Shown: positions 26,177 to 34,068 of the stretch, piece after piece
Position numbering within the stretch: position 1 is the first letter of the stretch
How the letters are laid out: each line of letters starts with the position of its first letter
Assembly: GCF_023983475.1 (NCBI RefSeq)
Contig: NZ_CP092713.1
Location: 1,116,001 to 1,180,000, forward strand
Length of the DNA: 64,000 bases
Direction: 5' to 3'
DNA from: Aliivibrio fischeri ATCC 7744 = JCM 18803 = DSM 507
GTDB taxonomy: Bacteria; Pseudomonadota; Gammaproteobacteria; Enterobacterales; Vibrionaceae
Notes under the pieces: generated by a model
The model's database searches: none
What the model was told of the DNA's origin: nothing
The model's input: the letters and a program-made list of their open reading frames with translations, nothing else
Program-made: the position numbers and the translations under genes

Positions 26177-27356
26177 CGAAATTCTCTAAAACAAAATTGA
26201 CAAGTTTCTTTTCAAAATCAGTAATCTGATCAACAGTCCAAATACCAAAACTAGCTGTTACTAAAATTATTGCGCTGCCTAAGAAAGTTGTAGGTGCTGC
26301 CAAAGTACCTATAGCTAAAGCAGTACCTGCCACAGCTAAAACATTAATAAGCAACTTAGCCTGATCAACACCTAACTTTCTTAGGGTATATTCATCGTTT
26401 AATACATACTGTAAAACGTTAATGGCTGAGCCCACCAATATCTCCATTGGAGCGGTAACTTTCACATAACGAGCCATGCCCTTAACGGAATCTAAAGCCC
26501 CCAAGCCCAGTTTAACAACTTGAGGATTAGAGGCTTTAAAACGATTACCTGCGAGTAACGTTTTCATGTGTTGTTTATAGCCTTTCAATATTAAGTAATC
26601 AACGCCATTATGCGTTTTTACATAAGCAGTGACACCAAATCCACCTAATTTTTTAGCGGTATCAAACGCATCGTAAACACCAGTAGCCGCGCCACCTATA
26701 TTTTGAGTTTTATCGAGCATATCAAAAAATTCTGTCCATTCTTCAGGAGCAAGAACGGTTGTCTCAATAACATCTTGCGTATAAGTAACATGAATTTCTT
26801 TTTCTCCGTCTTCCGCGAGAAAATTATAAGGAGGCCAATAAGCATTTTTAGGATTAATTTCTGGCTGGAAAGAGGCATTACCTTGAGTCTCATTATTAAC
26901 AAAACTCTGGCTCGCTTGAGTATGACTGTTTGATTCACCATCGAGCGATTGGGTAAACAAAGAAAGGGGAGATAAACATTTTTCACCAAATGGCTTTCGA
27001 TATGCGGTTAATGACTCTAAACCGTCTTCAGTTGGTACTATACGATTTCGAATATTATCATTAAGAATTTTAGATGCTTTACACCCTCGATTTTCATCCG
27101 CTAAATCCCTTTGCTCTCTCGCTTCATACTCTGCATTCATCGTTTCAGTAAACACTTGTTGAGCTTCTTGGATCGTTGCGTATGTCACGCCTCTAAATAC
27201 CTTTGAGTAAACCAAAGGATCATGCCCTAAATTCTGTTGTGTTGCTGTCTGATTAAAAAACATATCGACGGCTTGGTCGTACGTCACATGACTCACTAAC
27301 CAATCAGCAGAGTGACGTGGGGCAAATGGAAAGCTTCGACCTTTAGGTGGCGGCAT
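26169..27356 (-). CDS. Probable T6SS effector with C-terminal membrane-inserting region
   Basis: A 395-residue protein without a signal peptide. The N-terminus is Arg/Pro rich (PPPKGRSFPFAPRHSADWLV) and recalls the RIX-type secretion domain of Vibrionaceae T6SS cargo effectors, though I cannot confirm this. The middle is polar (Ser, Gln, Asn). The C-terminus (about 215-390) has a Gly-rich helical part and a hydrophobic hairpin (LLINVLAVAGTALAIGTLAAP, then FLGSAIILVTASFGIW), as in colicin-like or Tme-like membrane-disrupting toxins. GGAG precedes the ATG. An immunity-like gene overlaps its 3' end. Confidence 0.6.
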   Translation of the reverse strand: MPPPKGRSFPFAPRHSADWLVSHVTYDQAVDMFFNQTATQQNLGHDPLVYSKVFRGVTYATIQEAQQVFTETMNAEYEAREQRDLADENRGCKASKILNDNIRNRIVPTEDGLESLTAYRKPFGEKCLSPLSLFTQSLDGESNSHTQASQSFVNNETQGNASFQPEINPKNAYWPPYNFLAEDGEKEIHVTYTQDVIETTVLAPEEWTEFFDMLDKTQNIGGAATGVYDAFDTAKKLGGFGVTAYVKTHNGVDYLILKGYKQHMKTLLAGNRFKASNPQVVKLGLGALDSVKGMARYVKVTAPMEILVGSAINVLQYVLNDEYTLRKLGVDQAKLLINVLAVAGTALAIGTLAAPTTFLGSAIILVTASFGIWTVDQITDFEKKLVNFVLENFDA

Positions 27357-27457
27357 ATTAAAACTCCAATAAAAGAGTTAATACTACCAGATAACTAAAA
27401 ATCAAAACGCCTAAATACACCAAACAAAAACACTTTTTTACCTGTCATTTTGTATGG

Positions 27458-28828
27458 TTATGCTTTCTTTGAAGTACTTGCCTTAAATGTAGAAGGATCA
27501 GCAAGTACAGGATTTAACGCCCTCAATTGTTGTGCGATGGCTCGTTTTTGTGCCGTTCTTTTCGGTGCATTTTTACTGCGCTCACGAGCCTGATTTTTTT
27601 CAAACTCTTCTTGTTTTTGTTGTGCAAATTTAAGCACTTGCCCTAAACGCTTGTTATCAACAACACGCCCTTGATCTATTTTTGCAAGTTTGTCGAATAC
27701 TTTAAAGTTTAAGGTTCGATATCCATAACGAATTGAAATTGTACCATCAGGGTAATCCAGCACTTTAACGCTTTCATTCACTAACTTAGCATTTTCTTCT
27801 GTATTTTCAATTAAATAAACGACTTTATCATATTGAAATGTTAATGATTTACTCAGTTTTCTTATTTCTTGCCACGAGAATATATCAGTGAGTTCATCTT
27901 TACTTTCGCGTACTGGACGGTGCATGTCTTTAGGATAATTTGCAGGTTTTGCAAATCGTTGATTAAAATCAGCAATGAAATAGGGTAGCCATGCATTGGC
28001 TTCCTCAATCGTATTTATATGCTGCAATCTCATCTCTTTAACTAAACGATCTTGTAGTGTTAAATTCGCTCGTTCAACACGTCCTTTTGCTTGAGAGCTA
28101 TTCGCACATATTAATTCAATCCCCAAATCATGCAGCATACGACCATATTGAGTAGGATGTTTAGACTCAACGGCTTGCTTATTACTAGAATGAAAAATGG
28201 CATGTCGGTCGCTATAAAATGCCACCGGTTTACCATGCTCATCAATGTATTCACGTGTGGCCATCATATAATCAAAAGCCGATTCCGTTTCACTGAATCT
28301 TAAATTCATCAAGCGTCCCGTAGCATCATCAATGAAAACCAATAAACAACATTTTGAGCTACGACCTTCAAACCAATCATGATGAGAGCCGTCAATTTGG
28401 ATCAGTTCACCAAGGCAATCTCGACGATAACGGGGTTGATAAACTCTAGGTTTTCGCTGTGAATGCGGGGTCCATAGTTGCTCTGCGATCATCCATTGCC
28501 TAAGCGTTTCTTTAGAAATGTGGATATCATGCAGTTCGATGAGTTTTTCACGAGCTAATGTCGGGGAAAAGTCGGCATAACGCTCACGAATAATAGTTAA
28601 TATCTTTGCTCGGTGCTCAGGTGGATAACGATGGTTACTCGGCTTTCCTCGTGACAAATGAACAAGCCCAGCCGCACCATATTCACGCAAGCGAGTCATT
28701 AACCGTTGAACTTGTCGAACGCTGAGGTTTAGGTAAGTCGCAGCATCAGCGCGTTTTAATCGACGTTCACACACATCTTGGATCACTTTAAAACGATTTA
28801 TATCTTGGTCACTCATAGTAATCAACAT
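27458..28828 (-). CDS. IS1202/ISNCY-type DDE transposase
   Basis: A 456-residue transposase. The N-terminus has a helix-turn-helix (LKRADAATYLNLSVRQVQRLMTRL). The integrase core shows Asp in IQIDGSHHDWFEG, Asp in FYSDRHAIF and Glu in QAKGRVERAN, the pattern of ISNCY elements of the IS1202 group. A Lys/Gln-rich tail ends the protein. ATG 28828 follows GGAGTTAACGAG; an upstream start would enter the terminal repeat region. The gene is intact, so the element may still move. Confidence 0.88.
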   Translation of the reverse strand: MLITMSDQDINRFKVIQDVCERRLKRADAATYLNLSVRQVQRLMTRLREYGAAGLVHLSRGKPSNHRYPPEHRAKILTIIRERYADFSPTLAREKLIELHDIHISKETLRQWMIAEQLWTPHSQRKPRVYQPRYRRDCLGELIQIDGSHHDWFEGRSSKCCLLVFIDDATGRLMNLRFSETESAFDYMMATREYIDEHGKPVAFYSDRHAIFHSSNKQAVESKHPTQYGRMLHDLGIELICANSSQAKGRVERANLTLQDRLVKEMRLQHINTIEEANAWLPYFIADFNQRFAKPANYPKDMHRPVRESKDELTDIFSWQEIRKLSKSLTFQYDKVVYLIENTEENAKLVNESVKVLDYPDGTISIRYGYRTLNFKVFDKLAKIDQGRVVDNKRLGQVLKFAQQKQEEFEKNQARERSKNAPKRTAQKRAIAQQLRALNPVLADPSTFKASTSKKA

Positions 28829-28935
28829 CTCGTTAACTCCGTAGCTGAACAAATAATATACAATCATTACTGTACGCTAAAGAGACAATTTAATCTTGCT
28901 AAAAAGTGACATTACTACTTTGCTCCTACATAGCT

Positions 28936-28963
28936 AGTGCGCATTATATACCTTATGTTAAAT
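28936..28963 (+). other. dif: Chromosomal dif site (XerC/XerD recombination site)
   Basis: XerC arm AGTGCGCATTA (28936-28946), spacer TATACC, XerD arm TTATGTTAAAT (28953-28963). The XerD arm is the same as in E. coli dif, and the XerC arm equals the one I recall for V. cholerae chromosome I dif. The 6-nt spacer is the canonical length. It resolves chromosome dimers with FtsK, so it marks the terminus. It is the right edge of the integrated array. Confidence 0.9.
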
Positions 28964-29127
28964 AGGATTTAGTGATGGGTAATACGTTATTGCAGATTAT
29001 CCCCTTTGTTCTTTATTGCTTTCAAGGTATTTAACCATAATGCTATTTACCATAAAATAGCTAATAATCATTCAATAATACTTCGTATTCATCGTTTGAT
29101 TATTAGCTTAACTCTAACAACGTTTTG

Positions 29128-29439
29128 TTAGCCACCAGCTAATTTAACTGTGTGGCCTTGTTTGGTTAGAAAGTCTTTAATCTTTTCGCGGTTATCACCT
29201 TGGATTTCAATGTCGCCATCTTTTACAGAACCGCCACAACCACATACTTTTTTAAGCTGAGCTGCAAGTAACTTAAGCTGAGTATCTTCCATATCCAAAC
29301 CAGTTACAACGCAAACTCCTTTGCCTTTACGACCCTTGGTTTCACGTTGAATACGAACAATGCCGTCGCCTTTTGGACGTTCTACTTTTGGTTCTTCTTG
29401 TTTAATTCGGCCAACATCTGTTGAATATACTAAAGACAT
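29128..29439 (-). CDS. yciH: YciH / SUI1 family translation factor
   Basis: A 103-residue protein of the eIF1/SUI1 fold, the bacterial YciH group. The basic region IVRIQRETKGRKGKGVCVVTGLD and the GCGGSVKDGDIEIQGDNREKIKDFL segment are diagnostic. In E. coli YciH is described as a stress-related inhibitor of translation initiation. It sits 164 bp from dif, the first chromosomal gene on that side. Confidence 0.93.
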   Translation of the reverse strand: MSLVYSTDVGRIKQEEPKVERPKGDGIVRIQRETKGRKGKGVCVVTGLDMEDTQLKLLAAQLKKVCGCGGSVKDGDIEIQGDNREKIKDFLTKQGHTVKLAGG

Positions 29440-29478
29440 AATTAATCTCGGATTTTTTAAAGATATTAAGATTGTAAT

Positions 29479-29829
29479 TTATTTTTCATGTTTATCCAAA
29501 AAGCTTTTAATTGCAGTTAACGAGCCTTTTGCTAATTTACCTTGATATAAGCAGTACCAAGTCTTAGGTTCACCCGTATCATTCTTAATAGTAAATCCTT
29601 TATATTCTTCGGATTTAAACTGACTGCGCTTTTCATTAAGAGCGGATTCACCCATGTCTCCAAATTCTTTTGGATCGATAATCGTGCCAGTTTCATTCCA
29701 CCAATCGATGCTTTTTTTAACCGCACTTAAGTGACCGTGTAACACATGAGTTCTTATCAAAACCTTCCAATCATCCGGAATACCTGTTTTGTTCTCAATA
29801 AAGAATCCTTTATATAATGTCTTCTTCAT
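29479..29829 (-). CDS. DUF3319-like protein with internal duplication
   Basis: A 116-residue protein composed of two similar halves: YKGFFIENKTGIPDDWKVLI...HLSAVKKSIDWW and YKGFTIKNDTGEPKTWYCLY...SLTAIKSFLDKH. It resembles the DUF3319 proteins common in vibrios; function unknown. Each half could be a small beta-alpha domain. ATG 29829 is preceded by AGAGAAAACT and gives MKKTLYKGF; the longer frame adds 8 residues. Confidence 0.75.
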   Translation of the reverse strand: MKKTLYKGFFIENKTGIPDDWKVLIRTHVLHGHLSAVKKSIDWWNETGTIIDPKEFGDMGESALNEKRSQFKSEEYKGFTIKNDTGEPKTWYCLYQGKLAKGSLTAIKSFLDKHEK

Positions 29830-29972
29830 AGTTTTCTCTTCGTGTTTCAACATAAGTTAAGGGTTAAATAAATCAGTACTAAATGCTAGTTAATTCTTTG
29901 TTTTTCGTGATCTTACCTCAAATATGAAACTGTGTTATATTTATAAAAACAAAGAAGTTATGGTGCATTAGA

Positions 29973-30893
29973 ATGGATAAAAATCACTTCCTATCAACAC
30001 AATTAGACACTGAAACATTAGCGGCATGTTTGACGAAATCATATTCTCAAAACAGCCTTATTTCTTTCAAAAATGATTGGAATAATTTTGTCGAATTTTG
30101 CCAGTTGAATAATGTTATTGCTCTACCCGCCTCTACAACGGCTATACGCATCTTCATAGAAAAACAAGCAAAAGTGAAAAAGCTTGCTTCAATAAAACGT
30201 GCATTGATTTCGATATCTCATATTCATACTGCATTTGAGTATAAAGACCCAACACAATCCATTCAGGTAAAGTCTGCACTAGGAAAAATACGCGTCGATA
30301 AGGTTAATGATAATAAACAAACGGAAGGTATTTCCTCTGATATGCTGGATGAACTCAGACATCAATTATTCAACTCAGTTGAACTCAAAGACATTCGTGA
30401 TCTTGCTATTTGGCATTTAATGTTTGAATTACTACTAAAGCGTGGAGAGCTTCGAGACTTACAACTTGACGATATTTGTTTTAACGACGAGACAAATTCA
30501 TGCTTGGTACAAATCAATCAAAATTATTACGCCATTTCAGAAGAAACGACCGAGTTACTCAATAGATGGCTTCAACATTCAAATATCCATGATGGTCATT
30601 TATTTAGAGCTATAGACAGACATCAAAATGTGGCGATTAACGGTTTAAATGATTCTTCTATATACCGTATATTTCGTCGAGCAAATGAGTTATTGAACCA
30701 TGAAGTAAACTTTTCAGGTTTATCTGCACGTGTAGGTGCAACAAAAGAACTCGCACTGCGTGGCTATTCAATTCATGAGATACAAGAGATGGGACGTTGG
30801 GTAAGCCCAGCAATGCCCAACCAATATATTGGTAATAATGAACGTTCAGAGAGACAAAAATCTGTATTTATGTCTCGTCCTAAAATACGTTGA
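29973..30893 (+). CDS. Tyrosine recombinase with altered catalytic site and IS-derived C-terminus
   Basis: A 306-residue phage-type integrase. An N-terminal SAM-like core-binding domain (about 10-110) is followed by the catalytic domain. The first Arg is in LLKRGELRDL, the second in SGLSARVGATKEL, the Trp in MGRWVS, and Tyr in NQYIG. The usual HxxR motif reads LSAR, so the His is replaced by Leu. The last seven residues and the stop (MSRPKIR) come from IS3 copy 2, inserted after codon KSVF. Without the IS the frame would continue KTKKA and stop at 32198-32200. It lies 1 kb from dif but is not XerC or XerD. Confidence 0.85.
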   Translation: MDKNHFLSTQLDTETLAACLTKSYSQNSLISFKNDWNNFVEFCQLNNVIALPASTTAIRIFIEKQAKVKKLASIKRALISISHIHTAFEYKDPTQSIQVKSALGKIRVDKVNDNKQTEGISSDMLDELRHQLFNSVELKDIRDLAIWHLMFELLLKRGELRDLQLDDICFNDETNSCLVQINQNYYAISEETTELLNRWLQHSNIHDGHLFRAIDRHQNVAINGLNDSSIYRIFRRANELLNHEVNFSGLSARVGATKELALRGYSIHEIQEMGRWVSPAMPNQYIGNNERSERQKSVFMSRPKIR

Positions 30894-30910
30894 CGATTTT
30901 TAATTGAAAG

Positions 30911-31744
30911 CTAAGTGCGTACGCACTTGGCTTTTTTGTGTACTTGATTTGGTGTACTCATTCCCAAGCTTAAATGTGGCCGCATTTCATTATAAATAAA
31001 AATAGATTCTTCAACTAAATGCCTTAACTCCTCTAAATCTTTACAGTCATACAAAAGAAACTCTTGTTTAAGTATCCCATTTATTCGCTCTGCTAATGCA
31101 TTTTGATAGCAATCATAACCATCCGTCATTGATGGCTTAATATCATTTTTATTCAATTTTTCCTGATAAACCTTTGAACAATACTGTAATCCTCGGTCTG
31201 AATGATGAATCGTACTCCTTTGATATTGACGGCTATCTATCGCCATATCAAGAGCTTTGACTACATCAGTAGCTTTCATTTCATCACTTAATTCATATCC
31301 CATTATCTTTCGACTATAAGCATCTGTTACTAAAGATAAATAATGAATACCTTTTTGTGATTGAACGTAAGTGATATCACTAACAAAAACCTCTTCAGAT
31401 GCTTGAGGTGTTACTTCTTTAAGTAAATTAGGATGTTTTTTCATCCAATGCTTACTATAGGTAGTTTTTGTATAACTTCGTTTAGGTTTTACTAATAAGC
31501 ACTCATTTCTTAAATAGGAAAAAAAGTTATCTCTGCCTAACTTTATGCCATGAGTGATGAATTTGGGCTTAAGTAAAAAATATAATTTTTTACCTCCAAT
31601 ACGAGGCATATATCGACGAATTTCTTGCACCATATTTTTAACCGGTGAAAGTTCAACGGCACGTTTCAGAGCTCTACGTTCTTGTTGGTATATACATTGT
31701 CTTGTAATGCCAAGTAGCTGACTAGCTCGCTCTAAGCTGATCAT
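30911..31744 (-). CDS. IS3-family transposase OrfB (copy 2)
   Basis: Identical in sequence to OrfB of copy 1 (277 residues, intact DDE triad). This means recent movement, and both copies are expected to be functional. Confidence 0.95.
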   Translation of the reverse strand: MISLERASQLLGITRQCIYQQERRALKRAVELSPVKNMVQEIRRYMPRIGGKKLYFLLKPKFITHGIKLGRDNFFSYLRNECLLVKPKRSYTKTTYSKHWMKKHPNLLKEVTPQASEEVFVSDITYVQSQKGIHYLSLVTDAYSRKIMGYELSDEMKATDVVKALDMAIDSRQYQRSTIHHSDRGLQYCSKVYQEKLNKNDIKPSMTDGYDCYQNALAERINGILKQEFLLYDCKDLEELRHLVEESIFIYNEMRPHLSLGMSTPNQVHKKAKCVRT

Positions 31745-32139
31745 TTTCTGCTTTTGAAGACTTCTTGCTCCTTGGCAATATACTTTTTTCTAAGGCCTGC
31801 ACCATGTTCTGCGTCCATGATATTCACTACTTCATTAAGTAATAAATTACGCATTCTTTCATCATCAAGCTCTCGCTCTAAACGTTTAATTTTTTGTGCA
31901 GGCGATTCTTTCGCTTTCGGGGATTTAGGCATAATAATCTTAGGTGATTGAGACCAGTCCATCTTACCGTGTTTTCTTAACCAAGTAAGTACGGTAGATC
32001 GACCTTGAATGCCATAAATGTTTTGAGCTTGCTTATAGGTCATATCGCCTTTTTCTATAGCGGCAACAAGCTGCAATTTAAAGCCTAATGAATAATCGCG
32101 TTGAGTTCGCTTATTCTTTGTTTTTTCTTGATTTGTCAT
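31741..32139 (-). CDS. IS3-family transposase OrfA (copy 2)
   Basis: Identical to OrfA of copy 1 (132 residues). It overlaps orfB by ATGA in the -1 relation. Confidence 0.93.
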   Translation of the reverse strand: MTNQEKTKNKRTQRDYSLGFKLQLVAAIEKGDMTYKQAQNIYGIQGRSTVLTWLRKHGKMDWSQSPKIIMPKSPKAKESPAQKIKRLERELDDERMRNLLLNEVVNIMDAEHGAGLRKKYIAKEQEVFKSRK

Positions 32140-32187
32140 ATAAAAGTCCTAAATGTGTAAACACATTTCAGGACGAGACATTAAAAC

Positions 32188-32220
32188 AAAAAAAGCCTGA
32201 ATTATCAGGCTTTTTTATTT
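32188..32220. terminator. Terminator between ddl and the former recombinase 3' end
   Basis: AAAAAGCCTGA / TCAGGCTTTTTT. Before the IS insertion the recombinase stop codon lay inside this hairpin. It still terminates ddl from the other side. Confidence 0.88.
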
Positions 32221-32233
32221 AAGTCTTACGAAC

Positions 32234-33226
32234 TTACTTAATTGCGTTAAGCACTGCTTTTTGCAAGAAAGTTTTGAAGCAATCGCCATTATGTTCTAAC
32301 AACTTAGGGAACATTGAAATTGGCGTCATTCCTGGGAACGTATTCACTTCATTTAAGTAAATTTCATTATCATCCGTTAGGAAGAAATCAATACGAGAAA
32401 GGTCTTTAAGTTTCATTTGAGTGAATACTTTACGGCTGTATTGATCGATCAGCTTAACTTGTTCTTCTGTAAGATTCTGTGCATCTAAAGATGTCGTTGA
32501 ATGGCTACCGCTACCGTATTTTTCGTCATACGTATAAAAAGCACCATCAGGTGCCGTTACTTCACCTGGAGCCGTCGTAAATAGTTGCCCATCAATTTCG
32601 TATGCTGCAACTTCAAGTTCACGAGGTTTTACCGCTTTTTCAACCAACACTTGTTGTGAATAGCCGAAGGCACCATTAATTGCTTGCGCTAGCTCTTCCT
32701 CAGAAGTTACCTTGTAACAACCAACCGATGAACCCTGACATGCCGCTTTTACAAATAGCCCGCCCCATTGCTTAAATGCAGCTAATGCTGACTGATGGGT
32801 TTCTTCATTATTTTCAGTTAAGAATAAGTACGGTGTATTTGGGATACCAAGCGCATCATACCAAAGCTTAGATGTGATCTTATTGAAGCTATTTGTACTT
32901 GATTCTGCATCACATCCTAAGTACGGAATGCTAAGCATATCTAACATAGATTGAATATCGCCGGTTTCACCAGGGTAACCATGAATACACGGAACAACGT
33001 AATCCACTGGAGAGCTAACTGTCTCACCGCTTAATAATGTTTTGTCTGAACGTAATTCGTACTTCAAGCCAGATTCAATATGAAACCAACCTTCATCTTT
33101 AATCTCAAGATGCGTGATCTCAAAGGAATCAAGTTCAGAAAGTTGTTGAGCGATATATTTTGAAGAAACTAATGAAACTTCGTGTTCAGTGCCGCCACCG
33201 CCACAAAGTAAAAGGATATGAGTCAT
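32234..33226 (-). CDS. ddl: D-alanine--D-alanine ligase
   Basis: A 330-residue ATP-grasp ligase that joins two D-Ala for peptidoglycan. Seen: the N-terminal LLLCGGGGTEHEVSLVS (first substrate/helix dipole), CIHGYPGETGDIQ, VKAACQGSSVGCYKV (ATP-grasp), and EIYLNEVNTFPGMTPISMFPKL (metal and D-Ala binding). ATG 33226 is chosen since the sequence upstream is not conserved-looking and GTGAAAATT precedes it. It follows the SPOR lipoprotein gene by 51 bp with a terminator between. Confidence 0.94.
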   Translation of the reverse strand: MTHILLLCGGGGTEHEVSLVSSKYIAQQLSELDSFEITHLEIKDEGWFHIESGLKYELRSDKTLLSGETVSSPVDYVVPCIHGYPGETGDIQSMLDMLSIPYLGCDAESSTNSFNKITSKLWYDALGIPNTPYLFLTENNEETHQSALAAFKQWGGLFVKAACQGSSVGCYKVTSEEELAQAINGAFGYSQQVLVEKAVKPRELEVAAYEIDGQLFTTAPGEVTAPDGAFYTYDEKYGSGSHSTTSLDAQNLTEEQVKLIDQYSRKVFTQMKLKDLSRIDFFLTDDNEIYLNEVNTFPGMTPISMFPKLLEHNGDCFKTFLQKAVLNAIK

Positions 33227-33245
33227 AATTTTCACTATAAAAAGC

Positions 33246-33273
33246 AATCGGTGCATATTTAGATGCACCGATT
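33246..33273 (-). terminator. Terminator of the SPOR lipoprotein gene
   Basis: AATCGGTGCAT / ATGCACCGATT perfect 11-bp stem, 6-nt loop, with GCTTTTT following on the minus strand. Confidence 0.85.
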
Positions 33274-33277
33274 ATGA

Positions 33278-33844
33278 TTAATTTAACTTATGTAATTCAG
33301 GATTATCTGATTGTTTAATGCTATTAATACTTCTTACAAACGGGCCGTACGCTTGAATGTCAGCAGGAAGTTGTTTAATTGCAGCACGTGCTTCTGCAGG
33401 TGTTGCGTAATCACCGTATAAAATTGTATACCAAGGCATATTGTTTACTGTTTTACGGTTCATCCACACAGGCTGCTCGCCAGAAAGTTTAGCAGCGTAA
33501 GTAGAAAGGTCAGTCTTACGACTTAGAGCCAAAATTTGAAGTGTATAACCATAACGGTTATGCATATCTTGTTGCTTTTCCGTTGGTGGTAAAATCTTAA
33601 CAGCAGCGTCTGTTGCTTCAGGAGAAGCCGCTTCTTCTGGTGTTAATTTTACAACAGGTTTCTCTACTTCAGCTTCAGCTACAGCAACAACCTCTGTTTC
33701 TTCAAAAGTGGTTTCTTCTTGCTCAATCGGCTGAGAAACTTGATACACCTCTTCAGATGAATCAGTAGTAATGTTTGTGGTATACGAACTGCTTGTACAT
33801 CCTGCTAGCAGTGCGGTTAACGTAATAGGAATGATTCTTTTCAT
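33278..33844 (-). CDS. SPOR-domain lipoprotein
   Basis: A 188-residue protein with a lipobox (ALLAGC, Cys 16), an acidic Glu/Val linker (about 30-75), and a C-terminal SPOR domain (YTLQILALSRKTDLSTYAAKL ... WYTILYGDYATPAEARAAIKQLP). SPOR domains bind denuded glycan strands, often at the division site. Placement next to ddl fits a cell-wall role. Confidence 0.88.
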   Translation of the reverse strand: MKRIIPITLTALLAGCTSSSYTTNITTDSSEEVYQVSQPIEQEETTFEETEVVAVAEAEVEKPVVKLTPEEAASPEATDAAVKILPPTEKQQDMHNRYGYTLQILALSRKTDLSTYAAKLSGEQPVWMNRKTVNNMPWYTILYGDYATPAEARAAIKQLPADIQAYGPFVRSINSIKQSDNPELHKLN

Positions 33845-34068
33845 TTTAATTCACAATAATAGTCATGCTGTTACCGTAATTCTGCACCCGATGCTAAATA
33901 CAATCAAGTCTTTAGCTAATGAAGAACCAAATTACTCATATCTTTGTGCTCAATACTTGATTTTTTTGGTTATTTTGTGCGCTGGTCTTCGTTTATTTGC
34001 TTTCATTCGCGTCAAATCTATACTACTCAGCTATCTTATTCTTATATAAAGGAATAAAGGACGTTTAT

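Larger units (their letters stand above)
25613..28930 (-). mobile_element. IS1202-type (ISNCY) transposon with effector/immunity cargo
   Basis: 3,318 bp. Left end TGTCAATCC and right end (complement) TGTAGGAGC share AATGTC at positions 18-23 and then a TTTAG, CAAGAT and TGTC series, forming imperfect terminal repeats. The 5-bp duplication tagct flanks it at 25608-25612 and 28931-28935. The right duplication abuts the XerC arm of dif at 28936. From general knowledge, several IS1202-family elements are found 5 bp from the XerC arm of dif-like sites. It carries a transposase and two cargo genes on the same strand. Confidence 0.85.
30871..32180 (-). mobile_element. IS3-family insertion sequence, copy 2 (1,310 bp, inverted)
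   Basis: The same length and terminal repeats as the copy at 7193-8502, in opposite orientation. The 3-bp duplication is tta (30868-30870 and 32181-32183), which differs from the ttt of copy 1, so the two inserted independently. It interrupts the 3' end of the tyrosine recombinase gene. Confidence 0.95.

Noticed and set aside
26696-26989. Second minus-strand frame inside the effector gene
   Set aside because: It overlaps the effector completely in another frame, with no start context and low-complexity composition.
29973-30893. Tyrosine recombinase as the integrase of the dif array
   Set aside because: The array uses the XerC exchange point of dif, is flanked by dif arms, and lies outside this gene with chromosomal yciH in between. 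The enzyme also lacks the catalytic His.
7193-32180. The two IS3 copies as a composite transposon
   Set aside because: Each copy has its own 3-bp duplication (ttt and tta), so they inserted separately. The enclosed 22 kb are mostly core genes.
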